The notes under the pieces were generated by a model, which searched no databases, was not told the DNA's origin, and was given only the letters and a program-made list of their open reading frames with translations. From NCBI GenBank assembly GCA_001897075.1, contig MKRZ01000190.1, positions 1 through 50,962 on the forward strand: a stretch of 50,962 nucleotides of DNA, in the 5' to 3' direction. The position numbers were made by a program, and so were the translations under genes. This document shows positions 37,038 through 46,832 of the stretch, one piece after another. Position 1 is the first letter of the stretch. Each line of letters starts with the position of its first letter. The stretch comes from Mesorhizobium sp. 61-13. Its GTDB lineage: Bacteria; Pseudomonadota; Alphaproteobacteria; Rhizobiales; Rhizobiaceae.

Positions 37038-39482
37038 TTAGTAAAGGCCGCCGCCGCCAGACTGGATGGCCTGATTGGCCTGCGGCGAAAGCGCCTCGCC
37101 CGAGCCGTTCGAACCGTCCTCGCCCATGCCGATGATCCAGTAGGAATCGGCCGGGCCGGTGCCGGGCTTGAAGGCTTCGATGATGGTGCCGGGCTGGCCG
37201 TCAGCCGCCTGCATGCCGGTCTTGCGGTCGATGGCGACAAGGCTCATGCCTTCCGGCACCTTGAAGTCGACATTGGGCGTGCCATCAAGCGCCACGCGCA
37301 TGAAATCCTTGAAGATCGGTGCGGCGAGACCGCCGCCAGTGGTGCCGCGGCCAAGCCCTTTCGGCTTGTCGAAGCCCATGTAGAGACCGACGACGAGGTT
37401 CGGCGTGTAACCGATGAACCAGGCGTCCTTTTCATCGTTGGTGGTGCCGGTCTTGCCGGCGATGTGACGGCCAAGCTCGGCGACGGTGGTGGCGGTGCCG
37501 CGCAGCACCACGCCTTCCATCATCGAGGTGATCTGGTAGGCGGTCATCGGGTCGAGGACCTGTTCGGAATTGTCGACCAGCTCAGGCTCGGCCTGGTCCT
37601 GCCATTCAGCCGCGTTGCAGCCTTCGCAGCCGCGTTCGTCATGCTTGAACACGGTCTTGCCGTAGCGGTCCTGGATGCGGTCGATCAGCGAGGGCTTTAT
37701 GGAGCGGCCGCCATTGGCCATGATCGCATAGGCCGAAACCATGCGCATGACGGTGGTTTCGCCCGAACCCAGCGCCATCGGCAGATAGGGTGCCAGATGG
37801 TCGTAGACGCCGAAGCGCTCGGCATATTCAGCGACCAGCTTCATGCCCATGTCGTTGGCGAGGCGAACCGTCATCAGGTTACGCGAACGCTCGATGCCCG
37901 AACGCAAGGTCGAGGGGCCGGCGGCGCGACCGTCATAGTTCTTCGGCGTCCAGGTGGTGTTGCCGCTCTGGATGGTGATCGGACCGTCCATGATGACGGA
38001 AGCCGGCGTGTAGCCATTGTCCAGCGCCGCAGCATAGACGATCGGCTTGAACGACGATCCCGGCTGGCGCATCGCCTGCGTCGCGCGGTTGAACTCGGAC
38101 TCGGCATAGGAGAAGCCGCCGACCATCGCCAGCACACGGCCGGTGTGCGGGTCCATGGCAATCATGCCGCCCTCGACTTCCGGCGGCTGGCGCAACTGGT
38201 AGGCGCCCTCGGCATCGTCCCGCTTCTGAACGAACACGACATCGCCCGGCTTCAACACGTCGGCAGGAGATTTCGCCTTGACCGTTTTGCCATCGACGAC
38301 ATGGCGCATGGCAAACGACATGTCTTCCTTGCTGACGGTTCCCTCGACGCGCTCGGCAACCAGTTCGCCAGAAGCCTGCTTGGCAGGCTGCACGCCAATG
38401 CGCAGCCCCGCATCGGAACTGTCCAGAACGACCGCAAGCGTCCATTCGGGCACGTCGTCGAGACCTTTGACGGCGCCAAGTGCAACGCCCCAGTCGCCGG
38501 AAATGTCGATGGCGGTCATAGGCCCGCGATAGCCGCGCAGCATGTCGTACTTGAGCAGGCCGCTCTGCATCGCCTTGCGTGCGACGAGCTGCATATTCGG
38601 GTCGAGCGTGGTGCGCACCGACAGGCCACCTTCGTAGAGGGCATTCTGGCCATAGCGCGCGATGATCTCGCGCCGCACTTCCTCAGTGAAGTATTCGCCG
38701 GCGAACAGGTATGTGCCGTTGCGGCGGGGCTTGACGTTGAGCGGCTCGGCCTTGGCCTTGTCACCTTCCTCGCGCGCGACGTAGCCATTGTCGACCATCT
38801 GGTCGATGACCCAGTTGCGGCGCTCGATAGCGCGCTGGGTGTGCCGGAACGGATGATAGTTGGACGGACCCTTGGGCAGCGCAGCGAGATAGGCGACGTC
38901 GGCCACGGTAAGTTCGTTCACCGACTTGTCGAAATAGGTAAGTGCTGCGCCCGCGATGCCATAGGCACCGAGGCCGAAATAGATCTCGTTCAGGTAGAGC
39001 TCGAGAATGCGGTCTTTCGGATAGGCCTGCTCGATGCGGAACGACAGCACCGCTTCCTTGATCTTGCGGTCAAGGGTCTGCTCGTTGGTGAGCAGGAAAT
39101 TCTTCGCCACCTGCTGCGTGATGGTGGAGCCGCCTTGGGTCGGGCCACCGGTGACGTAGCGTAGGGCGGCGCGACCGATGCCCTGGATGTCGACGCCCGG
39201 ATGGTTGTAGAAATTCTTGTCTTCCGCTGACAGGAACGCTGCCTTGACCCGATCGGGAATGGCCTGGATTGGCAGGAACAGCCGGCGCTCATGCGCATAT
39301 TCGGCCATCAGCGAACCATCTGACGAATGGATGCGGGTCGTTACCGGCGGCTCGTATTTGGCCAGCACTTCATAGTCGGGCAGTTCGCCGGCCAGATTGC
39401 CGACATAGACGGCCACAGCGCCAGCCACCAGCAGCGCAAGCGCCGTGCCGATGCCAAAGAAATAGCCGATAAGCCGAATCAT
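37038..39482 (-). CDS. mrcA: Class A penicillin-binding protein 1a
   Basis: 814 residues. A short cytoplasmic tail and one membrane helix (about 5-28) are followed by a GT51 glycosyltransferase domain (catalytic Glu in SAEDKNFYNHPG, and GGSTITQQVAKN). An OB-like insert leads to the transpeptidase domain with Ser476 in SSFK, SRN (ERSRNLM) and KTG (AGKTGTTNDEK). It polymerises and crosslinks peptidoglycan in the periplasm. In Agrobacterium PBP1a is the main enzyme of polar elongation (family knowledge). It follows amiC in the same direction with a 193-bp gap. Confidence 0.97.
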   Translation of the reverse strand: MIRLIGYFFGIGTALALLVAGAVAVYVGNLAGELPDYEVLAKYEPPVTTRIHSSDGSLMAEYAHERRLFLPIQAIPDRVKAAFLSAEDKNFYNHPGVDIQGIGRAALRYVTGGPTQGGSTITQQVAKNFLLTNEQTLDRKIKEAVLSFRIEQAYPKDRILELYLNEIYFGLGAYGIAGAALTYFDKSVNELTVADVAYLAALPKGPSNYHPFRHTQRAIERRNWVIDQMVDNGYVAREEGDKAKAEPLNVKPRRNGTYLFAGEYFTEEVRREIIARYGQNALYEGGLSVRTTLDPNMQLVARKAMQSGLLKYDMLRGYRGPMTAIDISGDWGVALGAVKGLDDVPEWTLAVVLDSSDAGLRIGVQPAKQASGELVAERVEGTVSKEDMSFAMRHVVDGKTVKAKSPADVLKPGDVVFVQKRDDAEGAYQLRQPPEVEGGMIAMDPHTGRVLAMVGGFSYAESEFNRATQAMRQPGSSFKPIVYAAALDNGYTPASVIMDGPITIQSGNTTWTPKNYDGRAAGPSTLRSGIERSRNLMTVRLANDMGMKLVAEYAERFGVYDHLAPYLPMALGSGETTVMRMVSAYAIMANGGRSIKPSLIDRIQDRYGKTVFKHDERGCEGCNAAEWQDQAEPELVDNSEQVLDPMTAYQITSMMEGVVLRGTATTVAELGRHIAGKTGTTNDEKDAWFIGYTPNLVVGLYMGFDKPKGLGRGTTGGGLAAPIFKDFMRVALDGTPNVDFKVPEGMSLVAIDRKTGMQAADGQPGTIIEAFKPGTGPADSYWIIGMGEDGSNGSGEALSPQANQAIQSGGGGLY

Positions 39483-39675
39483 GCCCGCTCCAGTCGAGAA
39501 TCCGTCACTTTCCTAAACGACACCGCATCGCGTTCAAGGTCAGGCAAGTGCACGAAACAGGACATCTGTCGCCTTGATGTGGGCAAAATACGGCGGCGAA
39601 CGAATCCGATCTTCAAATCAGAACAATATCGCCGTGTGTTGTCCGCATGCAACGCCGCCGTTGCATCACGATGAT

Positions 39676-40929
39676 CTAAAACGTTCCGTCTTTAGCGGCT
39701 TTGACCGAAGCGAAAGCCGCAACCGCATTGGTGATGCTTTCAGCTGCCTTGTCGCGCCAATCAGGATCGATCAACTGCGCTTCGTCGTTGGGATTGGAGA
39801 GATAGCCGAGTTCGACCAAAACGGAGGGGACGTCCGGAGCCCTCAGCACGCGGAAGCCGGCGAACCTGTGCGGATTGTTGATCAGACCCACCGAGGTACC
39901 CAATTCGTCGACCAGCGTGTTGGCAAAGCTCATCGAGAAGGAATGGGTTTCGCGACGGATGAGGTCGATCAGGATATCGGTGACTTCCGGGCTATCGGCC
40001 TTGACCTCGATGCCGGCAAGCCTGTCGGACAGGTTTTCCCGGTCGGCGAGCGCTTGAGCTTCCGCGTCGGAGGCCTTGTCGGATACGGTGTAGACCGTCG
40101 CGCCACGGATGCCCTTGAGGCTGATCGTGTCGGCATGGATCGAGATGAACAGGTCGGCCTCATGCTGGCGGGCGATGCGGACACGATCATCGAGGCGCAG
40201 GAACATGTCACTGTCGCGCGTCATGAACACGTCGTATTTGCCAGACGCGGACAACTTGTCCTTGAGCTCCTTGGCGAAGGCCAGCGTGACCTCTTTCTCG
40301 ACGGTACCGCTCAGCCCTTCGGCGCCGCCGTCAACGCCGCCGTGGCCGGGATCGATGACAATGGTGAAGCGCTTCAACGGAAACTTGCTGACCCGGTCGC
40401 TCTTGTTGCCGGCTACGGTGGAACCCGTGGTTTCGGCTTGGACCGACAGCGCTTCATCGAATTCGCGCTCCGATGCTGCTGAAATATCCGCAACGATGCG
40501 ATAGCCAGCACCGTCCTCGTTCTTCAAGACATCAAGCCGATCGACCAGGAACGGGCCCTTGCCGGTAACGACAAGTCGCGACGAGCCGTTTGGCAGCACG
40601 CCGTAGCGAACGCCCCTGACCAGCCCCCTCGCCTTCAAATCCTTGGCGTTGACCGCCATTTTCGTTGCCGGCAGGTCGATGACCAGTCGATTGGGACCGC
40701 GAAGAAGGAACCATTTGAGGTCGGGTTCGCGGTCGAAATTCATGACGATGCGCATCTTCGTGGCATCGCCCGCCATCTTGTAGTCGATTGCCTGAACTGT
40801 CTCGCCCGAGGCGGCGAAAGCACGGCCCGGCAAAGGCAGGGAAAGGAGCACCGCCAAAAGGGCGAAAACGACAAAGCGGAGGCGCCAGCGGCCGCGCTCC
40901 ACCTTCCCTTTGTTCGCTACCAACCCCAT
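39676..40929 (-). CDS. amiC: N-acetylmuramoyl-L-alanine amidase, AmiC type
   Basis: 417 residues. A signal peptide (about 1-40, ending GRAFAA) is followed by an AMIN domain (about 45-140) for septal targeting and a zinc amidase_3 domain (from about 180). Its ligands are the His in IDPGHGG, a Glu in TVEKEVTLA, the His in SIHADT and the catalytic Glu in VLVELGYLSN. It cleaves the peptide from glycan strands to separate daughter cells. Divergent from rne, with a 638-bp shared upstream region. Confidence 0.95.
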   Translation of the reverse strand: MGLVANKGKVERGRWRLRFVVFALLAVLLSLPLPGRAFAASGETVQAIDYKMAGDATKMRIVMNFDREPDLKWFLLRGPNRLVIDLPATKMAVNAKDLKARGLVRGVRYGVLPNGSSRLVVTGKGPFLVDRLDVLKNEDGAGYRIVADISAASEREFDEALSVQAETTGSTVAGNKSDRVSKFPLKRFTIVIDPGHGGVDGGAEGLSGTVEKEVTLAFAKELKDKLSASGKYDVFMTRDSDMFLRLDDRVRIARQHEADLFISIHADTISLKGIRGATVYTVSDKASDAEAQALADRENLSDRLAGIEVKADSPEVTDILIDLIRRETHSFSMSFANTLVDELGTSVGLINNPHRFAGFRVLRAPDVPSVLVELGYLSNPNDEAQLIDPDWRDKAAESITNAVAAFASVKAAKDGTF

Positions 40930-41567
40930 ATGCGGTCCTGCTGTCCCTGATTCGGCACGGGTGGCACCGATTGAAGATGGCGCCGGCCAAGCATGCGTGC
41001 GATTAACAATTCGTATTCAAAGAAGGTTAACCAAGCCTTTTCACGATCCAGATTGCGCCCGGAAACGCCCCTTTTGCCGGCATCTTAAAACGGGGTTGCC
41101 TTCTATCTCGCCAAATCATAAAAGCGGCATTGGACTACCGCAATCTTGGAACCGTCCTTGTCCGCAGCATGTTGCTGCTTTTCAGACTCAAAAGGCGGAT
41201 CCACCCACATAAGAAGCTTGCGGCTGGTCGCGACGGATTTCGCATGTGTGCGCCCCTGGCGGAGGCCATACGTGCGTGAGGAAAACGGTTTGGGTTCAAC
41301 CCACGCCGGCTCTTAAATGAGCAAACAAGCTGGTCCGGTAATCCCGGGCTTTGGTTCAAAAGGTCCATTGGCTGACAATGCTTTCGAGCGCCATCATGGA
41401 AGGGTCCGCAGTAAACCGCGCCATTTCGGCAGCGGGCGGCATCGCCATCGCGCTCCGGCAACGGCCTACGGCCATTCAATTATCCGGCGCCATCCCCCAT
41501 CCAGACCGACAGACGCGGGCCTTGCCCGGCGAGCTGAGGCTGGCGGCTGCCGGGAGGAAACGAAATA
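40930..41567. promoter_or_regulatory. 638-bp divergent regulatory region between amiC and rne
   Basis: No protein gene is supported. On the amiC side there is a perfect GGTTAACC palindrome (41025-41032) and a second TTAA at 41003, which could be CtrA-type half-sites. The rne side is long and GC-rich, ends in GGGAGGAAACGAAATA before the ATG, and could encode a structured 5' leader. RNase E in E. coli autoregulates through its leader, and here that is only an analogy. Confidence 0.4.
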
Positions 41568-44492
41568 ATGCCCAACAAGATGCTGATAGACGCCTCCCAC
41601 CCGGAGGAAACACGCGTAGTCGTCGTACGCGGTAACCGTATCGAAGAATTTGATTTTGAATCCCAGGACAAGAAGCAGCTCAAAGGAAACATCTACCTAG
41701 CCCGCGTAACGCGCGTAGAACCTTCCCTTCAGGCTGCCTTTGTCGAATATGGCGGAAACCGTCACGGTTTTCTTGCCTTCAGCGAAATACATCCCGACTA
41801 CTACCAGATCCCGGTCGCCGACCGGCAGGCGCTTTTGCGCGCCGAGGCCGAAGAGGCCGAGGAAGAAAACAACGAAGACGAGCATGACGGCGAGGAACGC
41901 CAGGACCGCAATCGCGGCCGGCGCGGCCGGCGCCGGGGCGGCAAGAGCCGTGACCGCGGCGAACACAAGCGTGACGCGGCCGGCGCAGCCCCAGATGACG
42001 AAAACGGCGACAATGCTTCAGGCGAAGACGCCAGCGACGAAGCGGGCGAAATTGTCGAGACCCTGGAACTGGTCTCGGAAGCCGAAGTCCCGGCCTCGAA
42101 CGATGATGGCAACCCTGCCGAAAGCAAGGCAGATGAGGCTGACGACGACGCGGAACGGTCCAATGACGGCCCTACCACGACGATCGCTGCCGCCATCGAC
42201 GCCGATGTGATTTCTGAAGCTGTTTCCGAAACGGCCACCGAGGCGACCTCCGACGACAATGATCGTGGCATGCTGGAGGAGGTGCAATCCTCGCATGGCG
42301 ACGAGCATGAGGTAGAGTCGGTCGGCGCAGAGGACGCGCTTGAAGAAGTGCGCAACCGCCGCAAGCCGGCGCGCCGCCAGTACAAGATCCAGGAAGTCAT
42401 CAAGCGCCGCCAGATCCTGCTGGTGCAGGTGGTCAAGGAAGAGCGCGGCAACAAGGGCGCAGCCCTTACCACCTATCTGTCGCTTGCCGGCCGCTATTCG
42501 GTGCTGATGCCGAACACGGCGCGCGGCGGCGGTATTTCGCGCAAGATCACCAACGCGCAGGACCGCAAGCGCCTGAAGGAGGTCGTCGCCGATCTCGAAG
42601 TGCCGCAGGGCATGGGCGTGATCCTGCGCACCGCCGGTGAAAGCCGGACCAAGGCCGAGATCAAGCGCGACTACGAATATCTGATGCGCCTTTGGGACAA
42701 TGTGCGCGAGCTGACGCTGAAATCGACAGCGCCTGCCCTCGTCTACGAGGAAGGTTCGCTCATCAAGCGTTCGGTGCGCGATCTCTACAACAAGGATATC
42801 GACGAAGTCCTGGTGGCCGGCGAGGATGGCTACCGCGAGGCCAAGGACTTCATGCGCATGCTGATGCCCAGCCATGCCAAGGTTGTGCAGCCCTATCGCG
42901 AGACGACCCCGATCTTCGTGCGATCCGGCATCGAGGCGCAACTCGACCGCATGGTGCAGCCGCAAGTGACGCTGAAAAGCGGCGGCTATCTGATCATCAA
43001 CCAGACAGAGGCGCTGGTTTCGATCGACGTCAACTCCGGACGCTCCACCAAGGAGCACTCGATCGAGGAAACCGCGCTCCACACCAATCTGGAAGCGGCC
43101 GAGGAAGTGGCCCGCCAGCTGCGCCTGCGCGACCTTGCCGGCCTGATCGTCATCGACTTCATCGACATGGAGGAGAACCGCAACAACCGTGCGGTTGAAA
43201 AGCGGCTCAAGGACCACCTGAAGAACGACCGCGCCCGCATCCAGGTCGGCCGCATCTCGCATTTCGGCCTGTTGGAGATGAGCCGCCAGCGCATCCGCGC
43301 CAGCGTGCTGGAATCCACGATGAAGCCATGCCCGCATTGCGGTGGCACCGGCCATGTGCGCTCCGATTCGTCGGTGGCGCTGATGGTGGTGCGCGCAATC
43401 GAGGAATTCCTGCTCAAGGATTCCCGTAGCCACATCACCGTGCGCACGCCGGTCTCGACCGCGCTTTATGTACTGAACCACAAGCGCAGCACGCTTGTTG
43501 ACCTCGAAAAGCGCTTCGGCGTGGTGATTACGCTCGAAACTGACGAGACTGTCGCGGCACAGCATTATGTGATCGCGCGCGGCGCGTTTGCCGAAAAGCC
43601 GGAAGGCTTTGTCGAAGCCCGTCCGCAGCCGGTCTATGTCGAACCGGAGGAACCGGAAGACGAGATCGTCGTCGAGGACGAAGCGGACGAGGAGAACGAA
43701 CAGCCGCAGGCCGCGCAGCAGCAGGCGCGTTCGGGCGACGAAAATGGCGATAGCCAGCGTGACCGCAAGCGGCGTAGGCGGCGCAGGCGGCGCGGCGGCA
43801 GGGATCGCGAGCACGGCGAACGCGATCAGTCGAATGGAAATGCCGGCGACACAGAGGGTGCCTCCGCATCTGAACAGGCGGAAGAAACTTCCGGTGAGAC
43901 CGAAGAAGCCACAACCGGCGCAGAGGTCGTAACTGCCGAGACCGCCGAAGCGGGCGAGGATGCGCAGGGCAAGAAGCGCCGGCGCGGCAAGCGCGGCGGC
44001 AAGCGCAACCGTCCTGAAAATGGCGAAGCGGAAGCCACCGCAGTTGCGGACGGCGAAGCAGCTACAAGCGAAGTTGCGGAGCCCGTGAGCGCTGCCGAAG
44101 CTGAGCCGGTGCAAGCTGTCGCGACCGTAGAAGCGGCTGACGAGGCGAAGGCTTCGGCAGAGCCGGAAGCGCCCGCCGCCGAGAAGCCGAAGAAGCCGCG
44201 CCGCACGACGAAGTCCAAGAAGGCCGTGGCCGCCGAAGCTGATGCAGCGGAAGCGGTGGTGGAACAGGCGCCTGCCGAGGAAGCTGTTGCGGAAAAGGCG
44301 GAGAGCGCCAAAGAGCCGGCGGCAAAGGCTCCGGCCAAGCCGCGCGCAACCCGCCGCAAGACGGCAGCAGCGGCGGCGGAGACGACCGCAAGCCCGGTGG
44401 TTTCCTCTGTCGTGGCCGATCAGCCAGCCGAACCCGCTGCGGATGACAAGCCGAAGCGCGGCGGATGGTGGCAGCGGAAGGGCTTTTTCTAA
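41568..44492 (+). CDS. rne: Ribonuclease E
   Basis: 974 residues. Single-strand endonuclease of mRNA decay and rRNA processing. An S1 RNA-binding domain starts at about residue 36 but is split by a long acidic/Arg insert (about 80-268) before resuming at VVKEERGNKGAAL. The DNase-I-like catalytic core has Asp487 in VSIDVNSGR and Asp530 in IDFIDME. The zinc-link cysteines are Cys588 and Cys591 in CPHC. The C-terminal third is a disordered acidic scaffold with basic RNA-binding patches (RRRRRRRGGR, KKRRRGKRGGKR) and a Trp-rich end (GGWWQRKGFF), likely docking sites for degradosome partners. Confidence 0.96.
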   Translation: MPNKMLIDASHPEETRVVVVRGNRIEEFDFESQDKKQLKGNIYLARVTRVEPSLQAAFVEYGGNRHGFLAFSEIHPDYYQIPVADRQALLRAEAEEAEEENNEDEHDGEERQDRNRGRRGRRRGGKSRDRGEHKRDAAGAAPDDENGDNASGEDASDEAGEIVETLELVSEAEVPASNDDGNPAESKADEADDDAERSNDGPTTTIAAAIDADVISEAVSETATEATSDDNDRGMLEEVQSSHGDEHEVESVGAEDALEEVRNRRKPARRQYKIQEVIKRRQILLVQVVKEERGNKGAALTTYLSLAGRYSVLMPNTARGGGISRKITNAQDRKRLKEVVADLEVPQGMGVILRTAGESRTKAEIKRDYEYLMRLWDNVRELTLKSTAPALVYEEGSLIKRSVRDLYNKDIDEVLVAGEDGYREAKDFMRMLMPSHAKVVQPYRETTPIFVRSGIEAQLDRMVQPQVTLKSGGYLIINQTEALVSIDVNSGRSTKEHSIEETALHTNLEAAEEVARQLRLRDLAGLIVIDFIDMEENRNNRAVEKRLKDHLKNDRARIQVGRISHFGLLEMSRQRIRASVLESTMKPCPHCGGTGHVRSDSSVALMVVRAIEEFLLKDSRSHITVRTPVSTALYVLNHKRSTLVDLEKRFGVVITLETDETVAAQHYVIARGAFAEKPEGFVEARPQPVYVEPEEPEDEIVVEDEADEENEQPQAAQQQARSGDENGDSQRDRKRRRRRRRRGGRDREHGERDQSNGNAGDTEGASASEQAEETSGETEEATTGAEVVTAETAEAGEDAQGKKRRRGKRGGKRNRPENGEAEATAVADGEAATSEVAEPVSAAEAEPVQAVATVEAADEAKASAEPEAPAAEKPKKPRRTTKSKKAVAAEADAAEAVVEQAPAEEAVAEKAESAKEPAAKAPAKPRATRRKTAAAAAETTASPVVSSVVADQPAEPAADDKPKRGGWWQRKGFF

Positions 44493-44526
44493 GCCCAACG
44501 GCTGCTAGCCCGCTCATCTGGAACAT

Positions 44527-44565
44527 GAAAACCCCGCGCCATCATGATGTTGGCGCGGGGTTTTC
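44527..44565. terminator. Bidirectional terminator between rne and glsA
   Basis: 15-bp stem (44527-44541 with 44551-44565), 9-nt loop, with AAAA on the left and TTTT on the right, 34 bp after the rne stop and between convergent genes. Confidence 0.9.
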
Positions 44566-44601
44566 GGTTCTGGACAGACGATAGATGACCTATCGCTGCC
44601 T

Positions 44602-45525
44602 TCAGGCGGCAAAAATCGACCAGTTCATCGCCTTGGCAAGCTTTTCGAGCGCGATGGAGCCAAGCTGGGAATTGCCGCTTTTGTTGAGACCGGGGGACCA
44701 TACCGCGACCGATGCCTCGCCTGGCACGACGCCGAGGATGCCGCCGCCGACGCCGCTCTTGCCGGGAATGCCGACACGAAAGGCGAAGTCGCCTGATCCA
44801 TCATAGTGGCCGCAGGTCAACATCAGCGCGCTGATGCGCCGCGCCCTCTCCTGAGAGACAACGGAGTAGCCGCCGCTCTTGCCGCCATTGGCGAGGAAAC
44901 GGCCGGCCAGCGCCAGTTGCCGGCAGTCCATCGCAATGGCGCAATGGTGGAAGTAGACGCCAAGCGCCAGCTCGGGTGAATGGTGCAGGTTTCCAAACGA
45001 TTTCATGTAGTTGGCAAGCGCGACGTTGCGAAACCCGGTCACCTGTTCCGAGGCTGCCACGTCGCGGTCGATGATGATCGTGTCGTCGTCGGCAAGATAC
45101 TGCACGAAACGCAGGATTTCACCGATCGCCTCGCGCGGCTGGTGACCGGCAAGCAGGATATCCGCGATGACGATAGCGCCGGCATTGATGAAGGGATTGC
45201 GTGGGATGCCGGCTTCGCGTTCAAGCTGGACGATGGAGTTGAAAGGATTGCCGGAGGGCTCTCGCCCGACCCGCTTCCACAAGGCATCGCCGACTTTGCC
45301 GAGCGCCAGCGTCAGCGTGAACACCTTGGATATGCTCTGGATCGAAAAGGCTTCATGCGCGTCGCCGGCCGAGAAAACCTCGCCGTCGCTGGTCGTCACG
45401 GCAATGCCGAACTTGGCAGGGTCGATCTTGCCAAGCTGCGGAATGTAGCTGGCGACCTCGCCCCGGTCGGAACGCTCGCCCATCTCTGCGGTGATTTCAT
45501 CCAGTATGCGTTGCAAATCCGACAA
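44602..45525 (-). CDS. glsA: Glutaminase A
   Basis: 307 residues, the standard length. Hydrolyses glutamine to glutamate and ammonia. It has a beta-lactamase-like fold with the catalytic SIQSISK (Ser-x-x-Lys) motif, INAGAI, and the conserved tail [15 protein letters not shown]. The start is TTG at 45525 with a G-rich Shine-Dalgarno. It begins 15 bp after the aminotransferase stop, so the two are likely cotranscribed and may share amino-nitrogen metabolism. Confidence 0.96.
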   Translation of the reverse strand: MSDLQRILDEITAEMGERSDRGEVASYIPQLGKIDPAKFGIAVTTSDGEVFSAGDAHEAFSIQSISKVFTLTLALGKVGDALWKRVGREPSGNPFNSIVQLEREAGIPRNPFINAGAIVIADILLAGHQPREAIGEILRFVQYLADDDTIIIDRDVAASEQVTGFRNVALANYMKSFGNLHHSPELALGVYFHHCAIAMDCRQLALAGRFLANGGKSGGYSVVSQERARRISALMLTCGHYDGSGDFAFRVGIPGKSGVGGGILGVVPGEASVAVWSPGLNKSGNSQLGSIALEKLAKAMNWSIFAA

Positions 45526-45540
45526 GGTGCCCCCCCTCGC

Positions 45541-46698
45541 CTATTTCAGCCAGCGCTCGATGCGAGCCATCGCTTCGACCATTTCGTTATAACTACCGGC
45601 ATAGGAAAAGCGCATGGTGCGGTGGCCTTGCAACGGGTCGAAATCACGGCCCGGCGTCGCTGCCACCTGCGCTTCGGCCAGCATGCGCTTGGCAAAAGCC
45701 ATGCTGTCATTGGTGTGGCGCGTCACATCGCAAAAGGCATAGAAAGCGCCGTCCATGGGCGCGGCAAGCGGAAAACCCAGCTCCGGCAGGCGCTTCATCA
45801 GCAAATCGCGGTTCGCCGCATAGCGCGACTTGACCACTTCGAGCTCGTCGGTGGCCTTGAAGGCTTCAATGGCCGCGACCTGCGACAATTCCGGCGCGGA
45901 GATATAGAGGCTTTGCGCGATGCGCTCCACCGGACGCACCAGACTCTCGGGCAGAACCATCCAGCCGATGCGCCAGCCGGTCATGCAGTAATATTTGGAA
46001 AACGAGTTGATGACCGTCACGTCCGAGCTGTAGGCTAGTGCGGTCGTATCGGGCGCGGTGTAGGCCAACCGATGATAAATCTCGTCCGAAATCACCGAAA
46101 TTCCCAACTCGCCGGCAGTCGCCACCAAGGCTGCGAGTTCGCTTTCAGGCACGACGGCGCCCGTTGGGTTGGCCGGACTTGCGAACAAGACACCCTTCAG
46201 CGGCTTTTGCGCATGAGCGGCGCGCAAATGCCCGGCGTGCAGGTAGGCGGCACCCTTGAGTTCGATTTCCACCACCTCGATGCCAAGTGCCGCCATGATG
46301 TTGCGGTAGGCTGGATAACCGGGTGCTGCGATGGCTACACGGTCGCCCGCATCGAACATGGCAAGGAAAGCGAGATTAAAGGCAGCCGACGATCCGGTGG
46401 TGACCGCAATGCGCGACGGCGCAATGTCGATGCCGTAGTGCTCGCCATAGTGGCGCGCGATTGCCGAACGCAGGCCGGCAAGCCCGAGCGAGTCGGTATA
46501 GCCGATGCGTCCACGCTTCAAGGCGGCGGCTGCAGCTTCCCTCACAGCGACCGGGGCCGGGTCGGAAGGCTGACCCACGGCCATCGAGACAACGTCCACC
46601 CCGGTCGCGATGAGCCGGTTTGCCTCGGCCAGAATGTCCATGGCGTGAAACGGCTCGACCTCGCCGCGTCGCGAAATCGACACCCCATTTTGCTTCAA
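45541..46698 (-). CDS. Pyridoxal-phosphate aminotransferase, class I/II
   Basis: 385 residues from a TTG at 46698 with CGGGAG upstream. A GTG at 46767 would add 23 unfamily-like residues. The PLP lysine lies in NSFSKYYCMTGWRIG, with the usual NPTG (SPANPTGAVV) and the Arg that binds the substrate carboxylate in MRFSYAGS. It resembles aspartate/aromatic-type aminotransferases of the 1,4-subgroup. Exact substrates cannot be told. It precedes glsA in the same direction and is divergent from the M48 protease gene. Confidence 0.9.
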   Translation of the reverse strand: MKQNGVSISRRGEVEPFHAMDILAEANRLIATGVDVVSMAVGQPSDPAPVAVREAAAAALKRGRIGYTDSLGLAGLRSAIARHYGEHYGIDIAPSRIAVTTGSSAAFNLAFLAMFDAGDRVAIAAPGYPAYRNIMAALGIEVVEIELKGAAYLHAGHLRAAHAQKPLKGVLFASPANPTGAVVPESELAALVATAGELGISVISDEIYHRLAYTAPDTTALAYSSDVTVINSFSKYYCMTGWRIGWMVLPESLVRPVERIAQSLYISAPELSQVAAIEAFKATDELEVVKSRYAANRDLLMKRLPELGFPLAAPMDGAFYAFCDVTRHTNDSMAFAKRMLAEAQVAATPGRDFDPLQGHRTMRFSYAGSYNEMVEAMARIERWLK

Positions 46699-46832
46699 TT
46701 CCGAACTCCCGTTTGACAGGCCAAGATCGCCAGCGCCGCACAATTGCCCGATTGCTGTGGGGATCACAAGTTCATGAACTTGTCAGCGCCGCCTTTTCAT
46801 CACAGGAAGGCTCAGCTACCAGTGGACGAACA

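Noticed and set aside
37464..39164. 566-residue plus-strand ORF over mrcA
   Set aside because: Antisense shadow of the PBP1a gene.
42018..44498. 826-residue ORF antisense to rne
   Set aside because: Shadow of the acidic, GC-rich sense sequence; composition is His/Arg/Leu-rich with no domain.
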